A stretch of 64,000 nucleotides of DNA from Mycolicibacter hiberniae (GTDB lineage Bacteria; Actinomycetota; Actinomycetes; Mycobacteriales; Mycobacteriaceae). Positions 1 through 8,721 of the stretch are shown in pieces. Location of the stretch: positions 3,720,001 through 3,784,000 of the forward strand of contig NZ_AP022609.1 of NCBI RefSeq assembly GCF_010729485.1, given 5' to 3'. The position numbers and the translations under genes were made by a program. Numbering within the stretch: position 1 is the first letter of the stretch; each line of letters begins with the position of its first letter. The notes under the pieces are model-generated. The model was not told the origin of the DNA and did no database searches. It worked only from the letters and a program-made list of their open reading frames with translations.

Positions 1-985
1 CGACCTCTCGCAGATCGGCGGAATCCTCGGATTCGTCGTCGTCGGATTCGTCTTGAACTTCCTGATCGGCATGCTGGCCTACCTGCTTCTGAAGTACATG
101 ACGAAAATGCGGGAGGTCGACCGGGCAACGGTCGCCGGATACTACGGCTCCGACTCGGCCGGAACCTTCGCCACCTGCATGGGCGTGCTGGCCACCGTGG
201 GGATGGCCTTCGACGCCTACATGCCCGTGATGCTGGCCATCATGGAGATCCCCGGCTGCCTGGTGGCGCTGTTCCTGGTCGCCCGGTTACGCCATAAAGG
301 CATGGACGCCGACGGGAACATGCCCCACGAGCCGGGCTACACGGTGCCGGCGGGCGCGCGGCCCACCGTGGTGGCAGCCCACGGCGCCGACCCCACGGGC
401 GGGTTGTCGCTGGAGATGACGCCGCAGCGCCGCGCGGAGACCGAGGGGACCCCCAACGGCCGCCTGATCAACCGGGAACTGGTGCGGGAGGTCTTCCTCA
501 ACCCGGGCATCTGCCTGCTGCTCGGCGGCATCGTCATCGGTTTCGTCAGCGGCCTACAGGGCTCCAAGGTCACCGGTGTCGACGACCCGGTGTTCGTCAC
601 CGCATTCCAGGGTGTGCTGTGCCTGTTCCTGCTGGAGATGGGTCTGACCGCCGCACGCAAGCTCAAGGACCTGCGCGCCGCGGGCCGGGGTTTCGTCTTC
701 TTCGGCCTGCTGGCTCCCAACCTTTTCGCCACCCTGGGGCTGTTCGTGGCGCACACCTACTCGCAGCTGACCGGCGTCCACTTCCAGTTGGGCACCTACG
801 TCTTGTTCGCGGTGCTGTGCGGTGCGGCGTCGTATATCGCTGTCCCGGCGATTCAGCGGCTGGTGATTCCGGAGGCCAGTCCCAGCCTCCCGCTGGCCGC
901 ATCACTGGGCCTGACGTTCTCCTACAACGTGACCATCGGTATCCCCCTGTACATCGAGCTCGCACACCTCGTCACCTCGCAGTAA
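1..985 (+). CDS. Sodium-dependent bicarbonate transporter-family permease (5' partial)
   Basis: This is the C-terminal 327 residues of a polytopic membrane protein; the frame is open from base 2, so the gene starts outside the window. Hydrophobic segments alternate with short loops (GGILGFVVVGFVLNFL, VLATVGMAFDAYMPVMLAIM, ICLLLGGIVIGFVSGL, VLCLFLLEMGLTAARKL). A hydrophilic loop of about 70 residues lies mid-protein. The GLQGSK and LEMGLTAARKL stretches resemble the SbtA/DUF897 family of Na+-dependent bicarbonate permeases, whose usual length is about 370 residues. Bicarbonate import is inferred from family resemblance only. The DUF732 gene follows after 13 bases. Confidence 0.8.
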   Translation, partial: DLSQIGGILGFVVVGFVLNFLIGMLAYLLLKYMTKMREVDRATVAGYYGSDSAGTFATCMGVLATVGMAFDAYMPVMLAIMEIPGCLVALFLVARLRHKGMDADGNMPHEPGYTVPAGARPTVVAAHGADPTGGLSLEMTPQRRAETEGTPNGRLINRELVREVFLNPGICLLLGGIVIGFVSGLQGSKVTGVDDPVFVTAFQGVLCLFLLEMGLTAARKLKDLRAAGRGFVFFGLLAPNLFATLGLFVAHTYSQLTGVHFQLGTYVLFAVLCGAASYIAVPAIQRLVIPEASPSLPLAASLGLTFSYNVTIGIPLYIELAHLVTSQ

Positions 986-998
986 GGGATTACGCAGC

Positions 999-1367
999 AT
1001 GCAGACCCCAGGAACTCGAGTGGGCAGGATCGGCAACGTCGCGCGCGGCGTCCTGTCGGCATGGGTTGTTGCCGCCGTCGTCGGCGCTCCGGCCTACGCG
1101 GACCCCGGTGCCGGCGACGGGGGCGACGACGGTGCCGGCGACGCCGCCTTCCTGACGGCCTTACGGGCCGCGGGGCTCACCTTCGCCAGTGAAGAACAGG
1201 CCATTGTGGCCGGCCATGCCGTGTGCAGCATGGCCAACAACGGCGAGACGGGATTGCAGGTCGTCAAACAACTCACGACCGACAACCCGGGGCTGACCAT
1301 GGACGCCGCCGCACGCTTCGCAGCCGCCGCCGCGAACGCCTACTGCCCGCACCAGCTGAGGCAGTAA
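999..1367 (+). CDS. DUF732 secreted protein
   Basis: A 122-residue protein with a Sec-type signal peptide: a positively charged start, a hydrophobic stretch around residues 15-30 and a likely cut after the YADP region. The mature part has the mycobacterial DUF732 pattern: a helical FLTALRAAGL-like start, two conserved cysteines (in HAVCSMA and AYCPHQ) likely to form a disulfide, and a C-terminal Ala-rich helix. The function of the family is unknown; members are small cell-envelope or secreted proteins. It lies directly downstream of the permease on the same strand and converges with the FadE operon with only 8 bases between stop codons. Confidence 0.85.
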   Translation: MQTPGTRVGRIGNVARGVLSAWVVAAVVGAPAYADPGAGDGGDDGAGDAAFLTALRAAGLTFASEEQAIVAGHAVCSMANNGETGLQVVKQLTTDNPGLTMDAAARFAAAAANAYCPHQLRQ

Positions 1368-1375
1368 CCCACGGG

Positions 1376-2500
1376 CTAGGGCTTTGTCAGCTCTGCGTAA
1401 CGGGACAGGTGCTGGTCGGTGGTGCCGAACTCGTATTGCAGTGCGGTGAGCCGTTTGAAGTAGTGGCCGATGGCCAACTCCTCGGTCATGCCCATCCCAC
1501 CGTGCAGCTGTACCGCCTGCTCGCCGACGAAGCGGGCCGCGCGGCCGATGGTGGCCTTGCCGGCCGAGACCGCACGGGCCCGGGTGGCTTCGTCGGCCTC
1601 GAGGTTGAGCATCGCCAGGTACACCGCTGCAGCGGACTGCTCGACTTCCATGAACATGTCCACCATGCGGTGTTGCAGCACCTGGAAACTACCGATCGGC
1701 TGGCCGAACTGCTGGCGCTGTTTGCAGTATTCGACGGTGTCCGCCAGCACTTTTCGCATGCACCCGACCGCTTCGGAGCAGACCGCCGCCGCACCCTCGT
1801 CGCGGGCCTGCGCCAACGACGGCCATGCCCGGCCCCGCTCGCCCAGCAGTGCGTCGGCGCCAAGCCGCAGATCGGTCAGGGTGACATCGGCGGCGCTGCG
1901 ATCGTCGATGGTCCGGTACGGGTGCATCGCGATACCCGCGGCACCGGCCTCGGTGAGGAACAACGAGACGCCCTCGTCGCCCTCGACGCGCGCAGTGACC
2001 AGCAGATGCGTGGCCAGTGGTGCCGCCACCACCGTGATCTTGGAGCCGTTGAGCACCCAGCCGTCGCCATCGGGCCGGGCGGTCGTCTGCGCGTCCTGCC
2101 ACCGGTCCGCCGATTCCGGTTCCGTGGCGGCCAATGCCACTACGGCGTTGCCGGCCACCAGTTCCTTGAGAACCTCCGCAGCCCGCGGACTCCCGGAACG
2201 CTGCAGCAGGCCGCCGGCGACGACAACGGCGTCGACGTAGGGTTCGATCACCAGCGCATGCCCGAGCGCCTCGGTGATGACCATGAGTTCCACGGCGCCG
2301 CCGCCGATTCCGTCGAACTCCTCGGGCAGCGTCGCACCCAGGATGCCCAGTTCCTCGGCGAAGGCGCGCCAGGTGCCGGGCTGCCAGCCGGCGCCGGTCT
2401 TGACCGCCGCACGGCTGGTCTCGAGGTCGTAGCGCGCGGCAAGGAACTTGGTGATGCCGTCGCGCAGCATCTGCTGCTCATTGTTCAAGGTGAAGTCCAT
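1376..2500 (-). CDS. Acyl-CoA dehydrogenase (FadE), second of an overlapping pair
   Basis: A 374-residue acyl-CoA dehydrogenase-family flavoprotein. It begins MDFTLNNEQQMLRDGITKFL, has the mid-domain beta-barrel region and the C-terminal LHGGMGMTEE signature. The start at 2500 is chosen because its ATG overlaps the TGA of the upstream FadE (ATGA). Such translational coupling of two FadE genes is typical of mycobacterial pairs that form alpha2-beta2 heterotetramers, as known for the steroid-side-chain FadE pairs; one flavin site per dimer is then usual. The substrate cannot be read from the sequence. It is the last gene of a four-gene operon with the LLM oxidoreductase and the SnoaL-like protein. 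Confidence 0.9.
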   Translation of the reverse strand: MDFTLNNEQQMLRDGITKFLAARYDLETSRAAVKTGAGWQPGTWRAFAEELGILGATLPEEFDGIGGGAVELMVITEALGHALVIEPYVDAVVVAGGLLQRSGSPRAAEVLKELVAGNAVVALAATEPESADRWQDAQTTARPDGDGWVLNGSKITVVAAPLATHLLVTARVEGDEGVSLFLTEAGAAGIAMHPYRTIDDRSAADVTLTDLRLGADALLGERGRAWPSLAQARDEGAAAVCSEAVGCMRKVLADTVEYCKQRQQFGQPIGSFQVLQHRMVDMFMEVEQSAAAVYLAMLNLEADEATRARAVSAGKATIGRAARFVGEQAVQLHGGMGMTEELAIGHYFKRLTALQYEFGTTDQHLSRYAELTKP

Positions 2501-3732
2501 CAGAGCCCCAATGCCGCTTTGGCCAGAATGTTTCGCTGAATTTCGTTGCTGCCGGCGTAGATCGAGCCGGCGCGGTCGTTGAAGTAGCGCAACGGCGCCA
2601 CCGCCTGCCACGGCTCGCCGGAAGAGTAGCCGTCGGCCGGCGGTTGGTAATCGGCGATCGGCCCCCCGGGCGCGGTGACGTGCGGCTGATAGATCCGCCC
2701 GCGCGGTCCGGCCGCCTCCAACGCCAGTGCGGTCAGCTCCTGGCTCAGCTCCGTTCCCAGGACTTTGAGCATCGATGACGACGCCCCGGGGTTGCGTCCC
2801 TCGGCCACCGCCGCCAGCACCTGGTACTCCAGGATCTCCAGCACCTCGGCGCGGATCCGCGCGTCGGCGAGCTTGCGCATGAACGCGTGGTCGTCGGCGA
2901 GTCTGCCGCCGGCCGGTCCCGGCTGATCCTTGGCGGCCTCGGCGATCTCCTCGGCCACCACCTGCAGGGCCGGCGCCACCGCGCCGCCGCCGCGCTCGAA
3001 CTCGAGCAGATACTTCGCCACCGTCCAGCCGCTGTCGATCTCCCCGATGACATTGGTCTTGGGGACCCGCACGTCGTCGAAGAAGACCTGGTTCTGGATC
3101 TCTTCGCCGGAGGTCATCACCAGCGGACGGATCTCGATGCCGGGCGAGGCCATGTCGATCAGCACGAACGTGATGCCCTGCTGCTTCTTGGCGGCACGGG
3201 TTGTGCGCACCAAGGCGAACATCCAGTTCGCCTCGCCGGCGTGGGTGGTCCAGATCTTGCTGCCGGTGCAGACCAGGTCGTCGCCGTCGACGGTGGCCGC
3301 CATCGACAGGGCCGCCAGGTCCGAGCCCGCCTCCGGCTCGGAGTAGCCCTGGCAGAAGAACACTTCGCCGGTGAGAATCCGCGGCAGGAAGTAATCCTTC
3401 TGTGCATCGGTGCCGAACCGGATGATGGCGTGGGCGACCATCCGGATTCCCATCGGCGACAGCGACGGGGCACCGGCGAGCGTCGACTCCCGGCTGAAGA
3501 TGTAGTGCTGGGTCAGGCTCCAGTCACAGCCCCCGTGCTTGACCGGCCAGGCCGGGGCGGCCCAACCCCGCTCGTGCAGAATCGCCTGCCAGGCCATGCT
3601 CGCCTCGTGGTCGGCGTAGACACTGGTCATCAGCCTGCCCGCGCGGCGCAGCTCAGGGGTGAGTTTCTCGGCCAGAAACTGCCGTACCTCAGCCTGAAAT
3701 GCCCGGTCTTCCTCCGACCACCGCAGATCCAT
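2500..3732 (-). CDS. Acyl-CoA dehydrogenase (FadE), first of an overlapping pair
   Basis: A 410-residue acyl-CoA dehydrogenase with the family features: the FFCQGYSEPEAGSDLA flavin-binding region around residue 125, WTTHAGEANW, and a C-terminal YAGSNEIQRNI segment. The position where many family members carry the catalytic Glu (YEGT/YGGT-like) reads YAGS here, so the base may come from elsewhere or from the partner subunit; this needs structural alignment. The protein is translationally coupled (ATGA) to the following FadE, suggesting a heteromeric enzyme. Likely role: alpha,beta-dehydrogenation of a CoA thioester in a fatty-acid, steroid or terpenoid degradation route. Confidence 0.9.
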   Translation of the reverse strand: MDLRWSEEDRAFQAEVRQFLAEKLTPELRRAGRLMTSVYADHEASMAWQAILHERGWAAPAWPVKHGGCDWSLTQHYIFSRESTLAGAPSLSPMGIRMVAHAIIRFGTDAQKDYFLPRILTGEVFFCQGYSEPEAGSDLAALSMAATVDGDDLVCTGSKIWTTHAGEANWMFALVRTTRAAKKQQGITFVLIDMASPGIEIRPLVMTSGEEIQNQVFFDDVRVPKTNVIGEIDSGWTVAKYLLEFERGGGAVAPALQVVAEEIAEAAKDQPGPAGGRLADDHAFMRKLADARIRAEVLEILEYQVLAAVAEGRNPGASSSMLKVLGTELSQELTALALEAAGPRGRIYQPHVTAPGGPIADYQPPADGYSSGEPWQAVAPLRYFNDRAGSIYAGSNEIQRNILAKAALGL

Positions 3733-3800
3733 TCATCTCCCCTGCCGTGTCGGCGGATTGCGTTTCCGCGGAGTCTAACCGCAGCGCCGAGTGCTCCGGA

Positions 3801-4295
3801 CTAACGGATGCGGCCCGCGATGCCATCCGCCAACAGGGCGCGGCCCTCGGCCGCGCCGTCGAGCAACCGGGTGATCCGCGTGTGGATCTGCCAGCGCCGC
3901 GACGGCTCGCCGGTTCGTCGCAGGTGAAAGTAGTTGGCGGCGCCGCGCGCCACGCGGTATTCGGATCCCTGTTTGACCAACAGCGTCGACTCGCACACGG
4001 CCACCGCCTCGTCACCGTGCACGGTGACCACCGCCGGGCCCAGGAAGTGCGTACAGCCCCGGGCGATCAGCTCCTGGTGACCACGAGAGCGCACCATCGC
4101 GGCGATGTCCTCGCGCCCGTTCATCAGCCAGTTTTCGACGTCGTAGACGCCGTCTTCCTGCCACAGCGCTGCCACGGCCTCGTCGTCGCCGACGTCGACC
4201 AGCGGGCCGTAGGACGCGATCAGCCGCTCGATCGCCCGCTCGTCTTCGATCTGCTGCAGACGCCGCTCCAGATCGGCCAGCCGTTGCTCGTTCAT
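3801..4295 (-). CDS. SnoaL-like / NTF2-fold protein
   Basis: A 164-residue protein with an N-terminal charged helix (QRLADLERRLQQIEDERAIERLIASYG), the D-x-G-D-D-E-A-V-A-A-L-W segment and a GREDIAAMV loop typical of the SnoaL_4 group. This fold includes hydratases, isomerases and cyclases acting on polycyclic or CoA-bound substrates. The reaction is not identifiable. Its ATG overlaps the stop of the LLM oxidoreductase gene (ATGA), and it is followed 68 bases later by the FadE pair, so it belongs to the same catabolic operon. Confidence 0.8.
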   Translation of the reverse strand: MNEQRLADLERRLQQIEDERAIERLIASYGPLVDVGDDEAVAALWQEDGVYDVENWLMNGREDIAAMVRSRGHQELIARGCTHFLGPAVVTVHGDEAVAVCESTLLVKQGSEYRVARGAANYFHLRRTGEPSRRWQIHTRITRLLDGAAEGRALLADGIAGRIR

Positions 4296-5158
4296 CGCTG
4301 CTCCCGTGCCGGCAGATCGGCCAGTTCGGCCAGGGCGCTCAACTGGTCGCAGAAGTGCGCCGCCGAGCGCGCCGCGACCGCGCAGGTGACATCGGTGGCG
4401 CCGAGCTCGGCCAGTCTGGCCAATCGGTCCCGGGTCTGCTGGCCCGCGCCGATCGGGTCCAGCGGCGCCGTCGACAACACGACCGCGAAACCGTCGGGCA
4501 GGTCCACGCCGGCAAGGTGTTGGGCCAGTTGGTCGCCGGAAAGACCGAACGGCATCCAGCCGTCGCCCAAGTCCACCGCCCGCCGCAGCGAGCGGCGCGT
4601 GTGTCCCCCGACCCAGATCGGCACCCGCTGCTGCAGGGCACAGGGCTGCACCACCATCGAGTCGAAGCGGTAGTAGGTGCCGGCGTAGCTGGGCCGCTCG
4701 GTCGACAGCGATGCCCGCAGCGCCTTCATCGCATCGTCGGCCCGGGCGCCGCGGTCTTCCCAGGCGCAGTCGAGTAGGTCGAATTCCTCACGCAGCGAGC
4801 CGACCCCGACTCCCAGCGTCAGCCGTCCGGCACTGAGCCGGTCCAGGGTGCCGTAGCGTTTGGCTATCTCGAGCGGGTGGTGATAGCCCAGCACCACAAC
4901 CGATGGCACCAAGCGAATCGCGCTGGTGCGGGCGGCCAGGAACGACAGTGTGGCGACCGGATCCCAATAGGTGGTGCCGCGGCCGGCCGCCGCGTCGTCG
5001 GGCACCGCGACATGCTCCGAACAGGTCAGGTAGGCGAATCCGAGCTTGTCGGCTGCCGCCGCGATCAGACCGAGGTCCTCGGCCCCGGCCTGCGCTTCCC
5101 AGTTCGACGCCACACCGGGGATCTGAATCACCACCGGCGTGGCCAGGCCGAGCCGCAT
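4292..5158 (-). CDS. LLM-class F420-dependent oxidoreductase
   Basis: A 288-residue luciferase-like monooxygenase-family TIM barrel. Visible features are AYLTCSEHVAVPD, TYWDPVATLSFLAARTSAIRL, the GRLTLGVGVGSL segment that contacts the cofactor phosphate, and VPIWVGGHTRRSLRRA. In mycobacteria such proteins generally use coenzyme F420. The ATG at 5158 is preferred; a TTG codon directly before it could also start. It is the first gene of the LLM-SnoaL-FadE-FadE operon and diverges from the SDR gene across a palindromic operator. The substrate is unknown; the context suggests a step in CoA-linked lipid or steroid-like degradation. Confidence 0.87.
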   Translation of the reverse strand: MRLGLATPVVIQIPGVASNWEAQAGAEDLGLIAAAADKLGFAYLTCSEHVAVPDDAAAGRGTTYWDPVATLSFLAARTSAIRLVPSVVVLGYHHPLEIAKRYGTLDRLSAGRLTLGVGVGSLREEFDLLDCAWEDRGARADDAMKALRASLSTERPSYAGTYYRFDSMVVQPCALQQRVPIWVGGHTRRSLRRAVDLGDGWMPFGLSGDQLAQHLAGVDLPDGFAVVLSTAPLDPIGAGQQTRDRLARLAELGATDVTCAVAARSAAHFCDQLSALAELADLPAREQR

Positions 5159-5223
5159 CAACGCGCCCGAGCAGTGTTGTGTCGCATGGATTCTGCGCCT
5201 TCCGTTGCGCCGCGGGGGTGGGG

Positions 5224-5256
5224 TAGCCTGGCCACAAACTAAAGTGAATTTTAGTT
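5224..5256. promoter_or_regulatory. Divergent promoter with palindromic TetR-type operator
   Basis: A perfect inverted repeat, AACTAAA - 6 bases - TTTAGTT, spans 5237-5256. A plus-strand -10 box TAGCCT (5224-5229) lies just upstream, and a minus-strand -10 box TAGTTT (complement of 5236-5241) overlaps the left arm. A repressor bound here would cover both start regions. The TetR gene cotranscribed with the SDR gene is the obvious candidate binder (inference). Confidence 0.6.
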
Positions 5257-5269
5257 ATGGAGGCGCCCC

Positions 5270-6109
5270 GTGTCCAGCAATGATCACACTCAATGGGCGC
5301 ACCAGTACGGCCCCTGGGCTGTCGTCGCGGGCGGTTCCGAAGGCGTCGGCGCCGAGTTCGCGGCGCAGCTGGCCGCGGCCGGTGTCAATCTGGTGCTGAT
5401 CGCACGTAAGCCAGAGCCGTTGCGCCAAACCGCCGATCGATGCCGCGCGCGCGGCGTGCTCGTCCGGGAACTCGCCCTGGACCTGTCCGGCGGGGACGCC
5501 GCGGCCCGCGTCATCGAGGCGACGTCGGACCTCGAGGTCGGGCTGCTGATCTACAACGCCGGCGCCAACACCCACAGCGCGGCATTCCTCGACGGGGATC
5601 TCGCGGCGTTCGGCGGTGTCCTCGCCCTCAACGTCACGACCCCGCTGGCGCTCATTCACCACTTCGGGCGCCCGATGCGTGTCCGGCGGCGCGGCGGTCT
5701 GCTGCTGGTCGGCTCGCTGACCGGCTATCTCGGTTCGGCGCGGCAGACGGTGTACGGCGGCGCAAAGGCGTTCACCCGGATCTACGCCGAGGGCCTGTGG
5801 CTGGAGTTGCGCGACGACAACGTGCACGTGCTGGAATTGGTGCTCGGCGTCACCAGAACGCCGGCCATGCAGCGGGCCGGACTCAACTTCGACGTGCCGG
5901 GGTTGCGGATCTCCGACCCGGCGGACGTCGCCCGCGAAGGCCTCGACCGGCTCCCCCACGGACCGGTGCATGTCATGTCCGATCACGCCGCCAGTCCGGC
6001 ACTGCGTGCGGGCCCGGATCGGGCCGAGGCGGTGCTCGCCTCGCATCGGCTGATGCAGAAGTTGCTCCGCACCGATCCCGGGAACACCGATGCCCCGGCC
6101 ACCCGTTGA
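5270..6109 (+). CDS. SDR-family NAD(P)-dependent oxidoreductase
   Basis: A 279-residue short-chain dehydrogenase. The nucleotide-binding turn reads AGGSEGVG (near residue 20), followed by the YNAGANTH segment and the catalytic Ser in GSLTGYLG with the Tyr-x3-Lys pair in TVYGGAKAF. A GTG start at 5270 fits the GGAGG ribosome binding site 7 bases upstream. It overlaps the downstream TetR gene by 20 bases. It diverges from the LLM-FadE operon, so it probably acts in the same pathway, oxidising an alcohol or reducing a ketone. The substrate is unknown. Confidence 0.88.
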   Translation: MSSNDHTQWAHQYGPWAVVAGGSEGVGAEFAAQLAAAGVNLVLIARKPEPLRQTADRCRARGVLVRELALDLSGGDAAARVIEATSDLEVGLLIYNAGANTHSAAFLDGDLAAFGGVLALNVTTPLALIHHFGRPMRVRRRGGLLLVGSLTGYLGSARQTVYGGAKAFTRIYAEGLWLELRDDNVHVLELVLGVTRTPAMQRAGLNFDVPGLRISDPADVAREGLDRLPHGPVHVMSDHAASPALRAGPDRAEAVLASHRLMQKLLRTDPGNTDAPATR

Positions 6110-6689
6110 TCGCGAGGCCGCAACGCCCAGCACCCCGGCCCAGCGGCAACGCTGCGAGCGGATCCTCGCCGCGGCCGCGCGACTCGGTGCGCGCGATGGG
6201 CTGGAGGCCGTACGGATGCAGGACGTGGCCGATCAGGCGTCGGTTTCGATCGCGACGGTGTACCGCTACTACCCCACCAAGCATCACCTGTTCAGCGCAC
6301 TGTTGTTGCACTACACCCAGGCCGGCGTTCCGCCGCGCCGGCCGACGGGATGTCCGGTCTCCGACGTCACGGAGCTGATGGCCGGCCTCTGCCGATCCAT
6401 GTTGGCCCGCCCACGGCTGGCCCGCGCGATGATCACCTCGGTCAACGCGCGCAGGTCCGAGTCGGCGGCCACCGGTGATGTCGGTCTGCGCGCCACGATC
6501 CTGGCCGTCGCCGGGATCTCGCACCCCACGCCCCAGGACATCCAGTTGGCGCTGCTGGTCGAGCAGTGCGCCTACGGCATCCTGTCCTGGGCGGTGATGG
6601 GTGAGACGACACCCGAGCAGGCCGAACAGGACATGCGGCGGGCCGGTGAACTCCTGCTGGCACCGTGGCGTGGCGGACCCCGGCGGTGA
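6090..6689 (+). CDS. TetR-family transcriptional regulator
   Basis: A 199-residue TetR-type repressor. The N-terminal helix-turn-helix is clear (QRCERILAAAARLGARDGL, then QDVADQASVSIATVYRYYPTKHHLFSALL), with a ligand-binding C-terminal domain of ordinary length. It overlaps the end of the SDR gene by 20 bases, so both are in one transcript. The likely target is the palindrome at 5237-5256 that sits between this operon and the FadE operon, giving autoregulation and control of the catabolic genes (inference). The ligand is probably a CoA thioester or pathway intermediate. Confidence 0.88.
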   Translation: MPRPPVDREAATPSTPAQRQRCERILAAAARLGARDGLEAVRMQDVADQASVSIATVYRYYPTKHHLFSALLLHYTQAGVPPRRPTGCPVSDVTELMAGLCRSMLARPRLARAMITSVNARRSESAATGDVGLRATILAVAGISHPTPQDIQLALLVEQCAYGILSWAVMGETTPEQAEQDMRRAGELLLAPWRGGPRR

Positions 6690-6708
6690 CCGATGCCGCG
6701 GTCTGCGA

Positions 6709-7485
6709 TCACGCGGCTCCCCGGCGCCCGCGGGGCAGGTCCCACTGACCGAAGTCGGCGGCGAGCACATCATTGACGTCGACATGCACGTCGTCGATGA
6801 CAAAGCCCGGCTGGGTCGCGGTGACGATCTCGCGCTGGAACAGGACGGCCGCCGGTTCCCGGTCTCCGTGCGACCACGCCCCGGTCTGCCACGCCCATCG
6901 GTGGCCCGGGCTGGTCGATTCTCCGACGACTCCGTCGCGAATGGCCCAGGAGCATTGCCGCGCACCGCCGTAGATGCCGGTGCGGTCCACCCCGATCACC
7001 GAGTTGATGCCGCGGAACCATGCGACGGCCAGGCTTTTCCAGGTGGCGGCGTCGATGTCTTCATCGACGCTGAAGAAGATCGGCGCCGACGGTGGGCCGC
7101 CGGCATCGGTGTGCAGCCGCATCGCGGTCCGGGCATCCGCGACGCCGCCGTCGTAGCCCCGGGTGAAGTCCGACGGGGACTGCGGCCAGCCGGGTTTGCC
7201 GAACTGGTAGCAACTGGCGACCTGCAGTCCGGCGGCGCGTAGCCCGTCGGCATAGTCGCGGCTGACCGGCTTGAAATCGAAAGTGGCCCCGGGGCGCAAC
7301 TCGGAGACGTAGACCAGCGCGCCGTCCAAACCGGCGGCCTTGATCTGTTCGGGTGACACCAGGCGGTGGGCGAAGTCGATGACCCGCAGACCCCCGGCAG
7401 CAACTCGTGGGGCGGGCACCGCCAGTGCCAGCCCCAGTAACGCGGCATACCTGAGCACGTCGCGCCGCGAAGCGGAACGCGTCAC
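6709..7485 (-). CDS. DUF1906 glycoside-hydrolase-like protein, Tat-exported
   Basis: A 258-residue protein with a Tat-like signal (SRRDVLRYAALLGLALAVPA) and a DUF1906/Rv2525c-like domain. The domain has the TIM-barrel features VIDFAHRLVSPEQIKAAGLDGALVY, SCYQFGKPGW, FFSVDEDIDAATW and the C-terminal DVHVDVNDVLAADFGQWD. Rv2525c of M. tuberculosis is a Tat substrate of this family, and I recall it lying next to the fas fatty-acid synthase gene. The start is GTG at 7485 with a TAGCCT -10 box 8 bases upstream (complement of 7494-7499), so the mRNA may be nearly leaderless. The family is thought to act on cell-envelope glycans, but the activity is unproven. A paralogue lies at 8722. Confidence 0.85.
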   Translation of the reverse strand: MTRSASRRDVLRYAALLGLALAVPAPRVAAGGLRVIDFAHRLVSPEQIKAAGLDGALVYVSELRPGATFDFKPVSRDYADGLRAAGLQVASCYQFGKPGWPQSPSDFTRGYDGGVADARTAMRLHTDAGGPPSAPIFFSVDEDIDAATWKSLAVAWFRGINSVIGVDRTGIYGGARQCSWAIRDGVVGESTSPGHRWAWQTGAWSHGDREPAAVLFQREIVTATQPGFVIDDVHVDVNDVLAADFGQWDLPRGRRGAA

Positions 7486-7566
7486 AACCGAAAAGGCTAC
7501 CGGGCAGCAGTCCCTGGAGCCCGCTGATCAGCCAATCCCGTCGCCGCGGCCTGCACGGCGGATCTG

Positions 7567-8586
7567 CTAACCGGAGCCGGCCGGCGCGATGCGCTGCCGG
7601 ATCAGGACTTCCTGGGCGGTGCTGGCCACATGCCTACCGGTTGAATCCACGATGGTGCCGTGCACCAGAGCACGGTGCCCGGAGGTGGCGACGGTGTGCT
7701 GGGTGTAGAGGTGCCAGCGCTGGAAATGCACTGGGCGGTGGATCCACACGGTGTGGTCGAGGGTCAGCCCGAGGTGCGTGGCGACGTCCAGCGGCTGAGG
7801 GTGGGCGCGGAACGCGGCGTCCACCAACAGGTAGTCGCTGGCGTAGGCGAGCAACACCGCCTGCAGCTGCGCATCGCCGTCGACCGGTCGCGGCAACCGC
7901 ATCCAATGCGCCGAAGGGCCCGGCGCCTGGGCGCCGCTGAGGAAAACCGGCGCCTGATCGGTGCGGATCTCCACCGGCGGTGGCCGCTTGATCCAGGCGC
8001 TGCCCCACAGGGCCTGGGACGGCGACGCCTGCGTTACCCAGTGCTGTAGCAGCGGAAGGGATTCGGGCTCGGTTCCCGACGGCGGGGTGGGGTCGGTGGC
8101 GGCGCTGTCAAGGCTGGTGTCGAAGGACACCGTCGCAACCATGAGGGTCTTACCGCCCTGTTCCACCCGGACCTGCCGCGCCGACATCGAGCGCCCGTCG
8201 CGAGTGCGGTCCACGGCGATATCCAGCGGTACGGCGGAGTCGCCGGGCCGCAGAAAGGACGCGTGGATCGAGTGGGCGGTGAGTTCGGGGGCGGTGGCCG
8301 CTGCGGCGGCCATCGCCTGTCCGATGAGCTGCCCCCCGAAGATCCGGCCGAACCGGTCGGCCTCGTTGTCCGCCCGGAATCGGTCGGTTCCCACCGGATG
8401 CAGCGCCATCACCGCTTGCAGGCGGTCCAGTGCCTCGAGCGTGGCGTGCTCCAGCGGGCTGCCCGAGCCCAGCAACGGACCGCGGAAATCGGGGCGGGCG
8501 GCAACCTCCGGCGCCGGCGTCTGCACAAGTTCCTCCTGACCCACCAGCGGCCGTCCGCGCCGGACCGCCGAATCGGGTAGCGACAT
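7567..8586 (-). CDS. Acyl-CoA thioesterase II (TesB-like)
   Basis: A 339-residue double-hotdog acyl-CoA thioesterase. The first hotdog contains the conserved DRFGRIFGGQLIGQAMAAA segment, HSIHASFLRPGD and the RDGRSMSARQV strand; the second carries HTVWIHRPVHFQRWHLY and the terminal ASTAQEVLIR. The N-terminal extension of about 45 residues is longer than in E. coli TesB, so the true start may be internal. The enzyme would release free fatty acid and CoA from acyl-CoA. It lies between two DUF1906 genes and close to the Pfa-like synthase, where it could act as an editing or release thioesterase, but this is only inference. Confidence 0.87.
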   Translation of the reverse strand: MSLPDSAVRRGRPLVGQEELVQTPAPEVAARPDFRGPLLGSGSPLEHATLEALDRLQAVMALHPVGTDRFRADNEADRFGRIFGGQLIGQAMAAAAATAPELTAHSIHASFLRPGDSAVPLDIAVDRTRDGRSMSARQVRVEQGGKTLMVATVSFDTSLDSAATDPTPPSGTEPESLPLLQHWVTQASPSQALWGSAWIKRPPPVEIRTDQAPVFLSGAQAPGPSAHWMRLPRPVDGDAQLQAVLLAYASDYLLVDAAFRAHPQPLDVATHLGLTLDHTVWIHRPVHFQRWHLYTQHTVATSGHRALVHGTIVDSTGRHVASTAQEVLIRQRIAPAGSG

Positions 8587-8709
8587 AACTGCTAGCTCAT
8601 ATAAGTAAACGTCTGCATGAGGTTAGCGCATCGGCCTGTCGGCTCCCGCCGGGCTTACGACGGCCGGGCCGCCCGGCGCGTACAACACGTTTAACACCAG
8701 CCCCATTGT

Positions 8710-8721
8710 TAACATCGGCCC
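8710..8721 (+). promoter_or_regulatory. -10 box for leaderless DUF1906 mRNA
   Basis: TAACAT at 8710-8715 matches the mycobacterial TANNNT -10 box and ends 6 bases before the GTG at 8722, which predicts transcription starting at the start codon. No ribosome binding site precedes the gene, in keeping with a leaderless message. Confidence 0.45.

Noticed and set aside
1223..2539. A 438-codon plus-strand frame across the FadE gene
   Set aside because: Low-complexity translation antisense to a clear acyl-CoA dehydrogenase.
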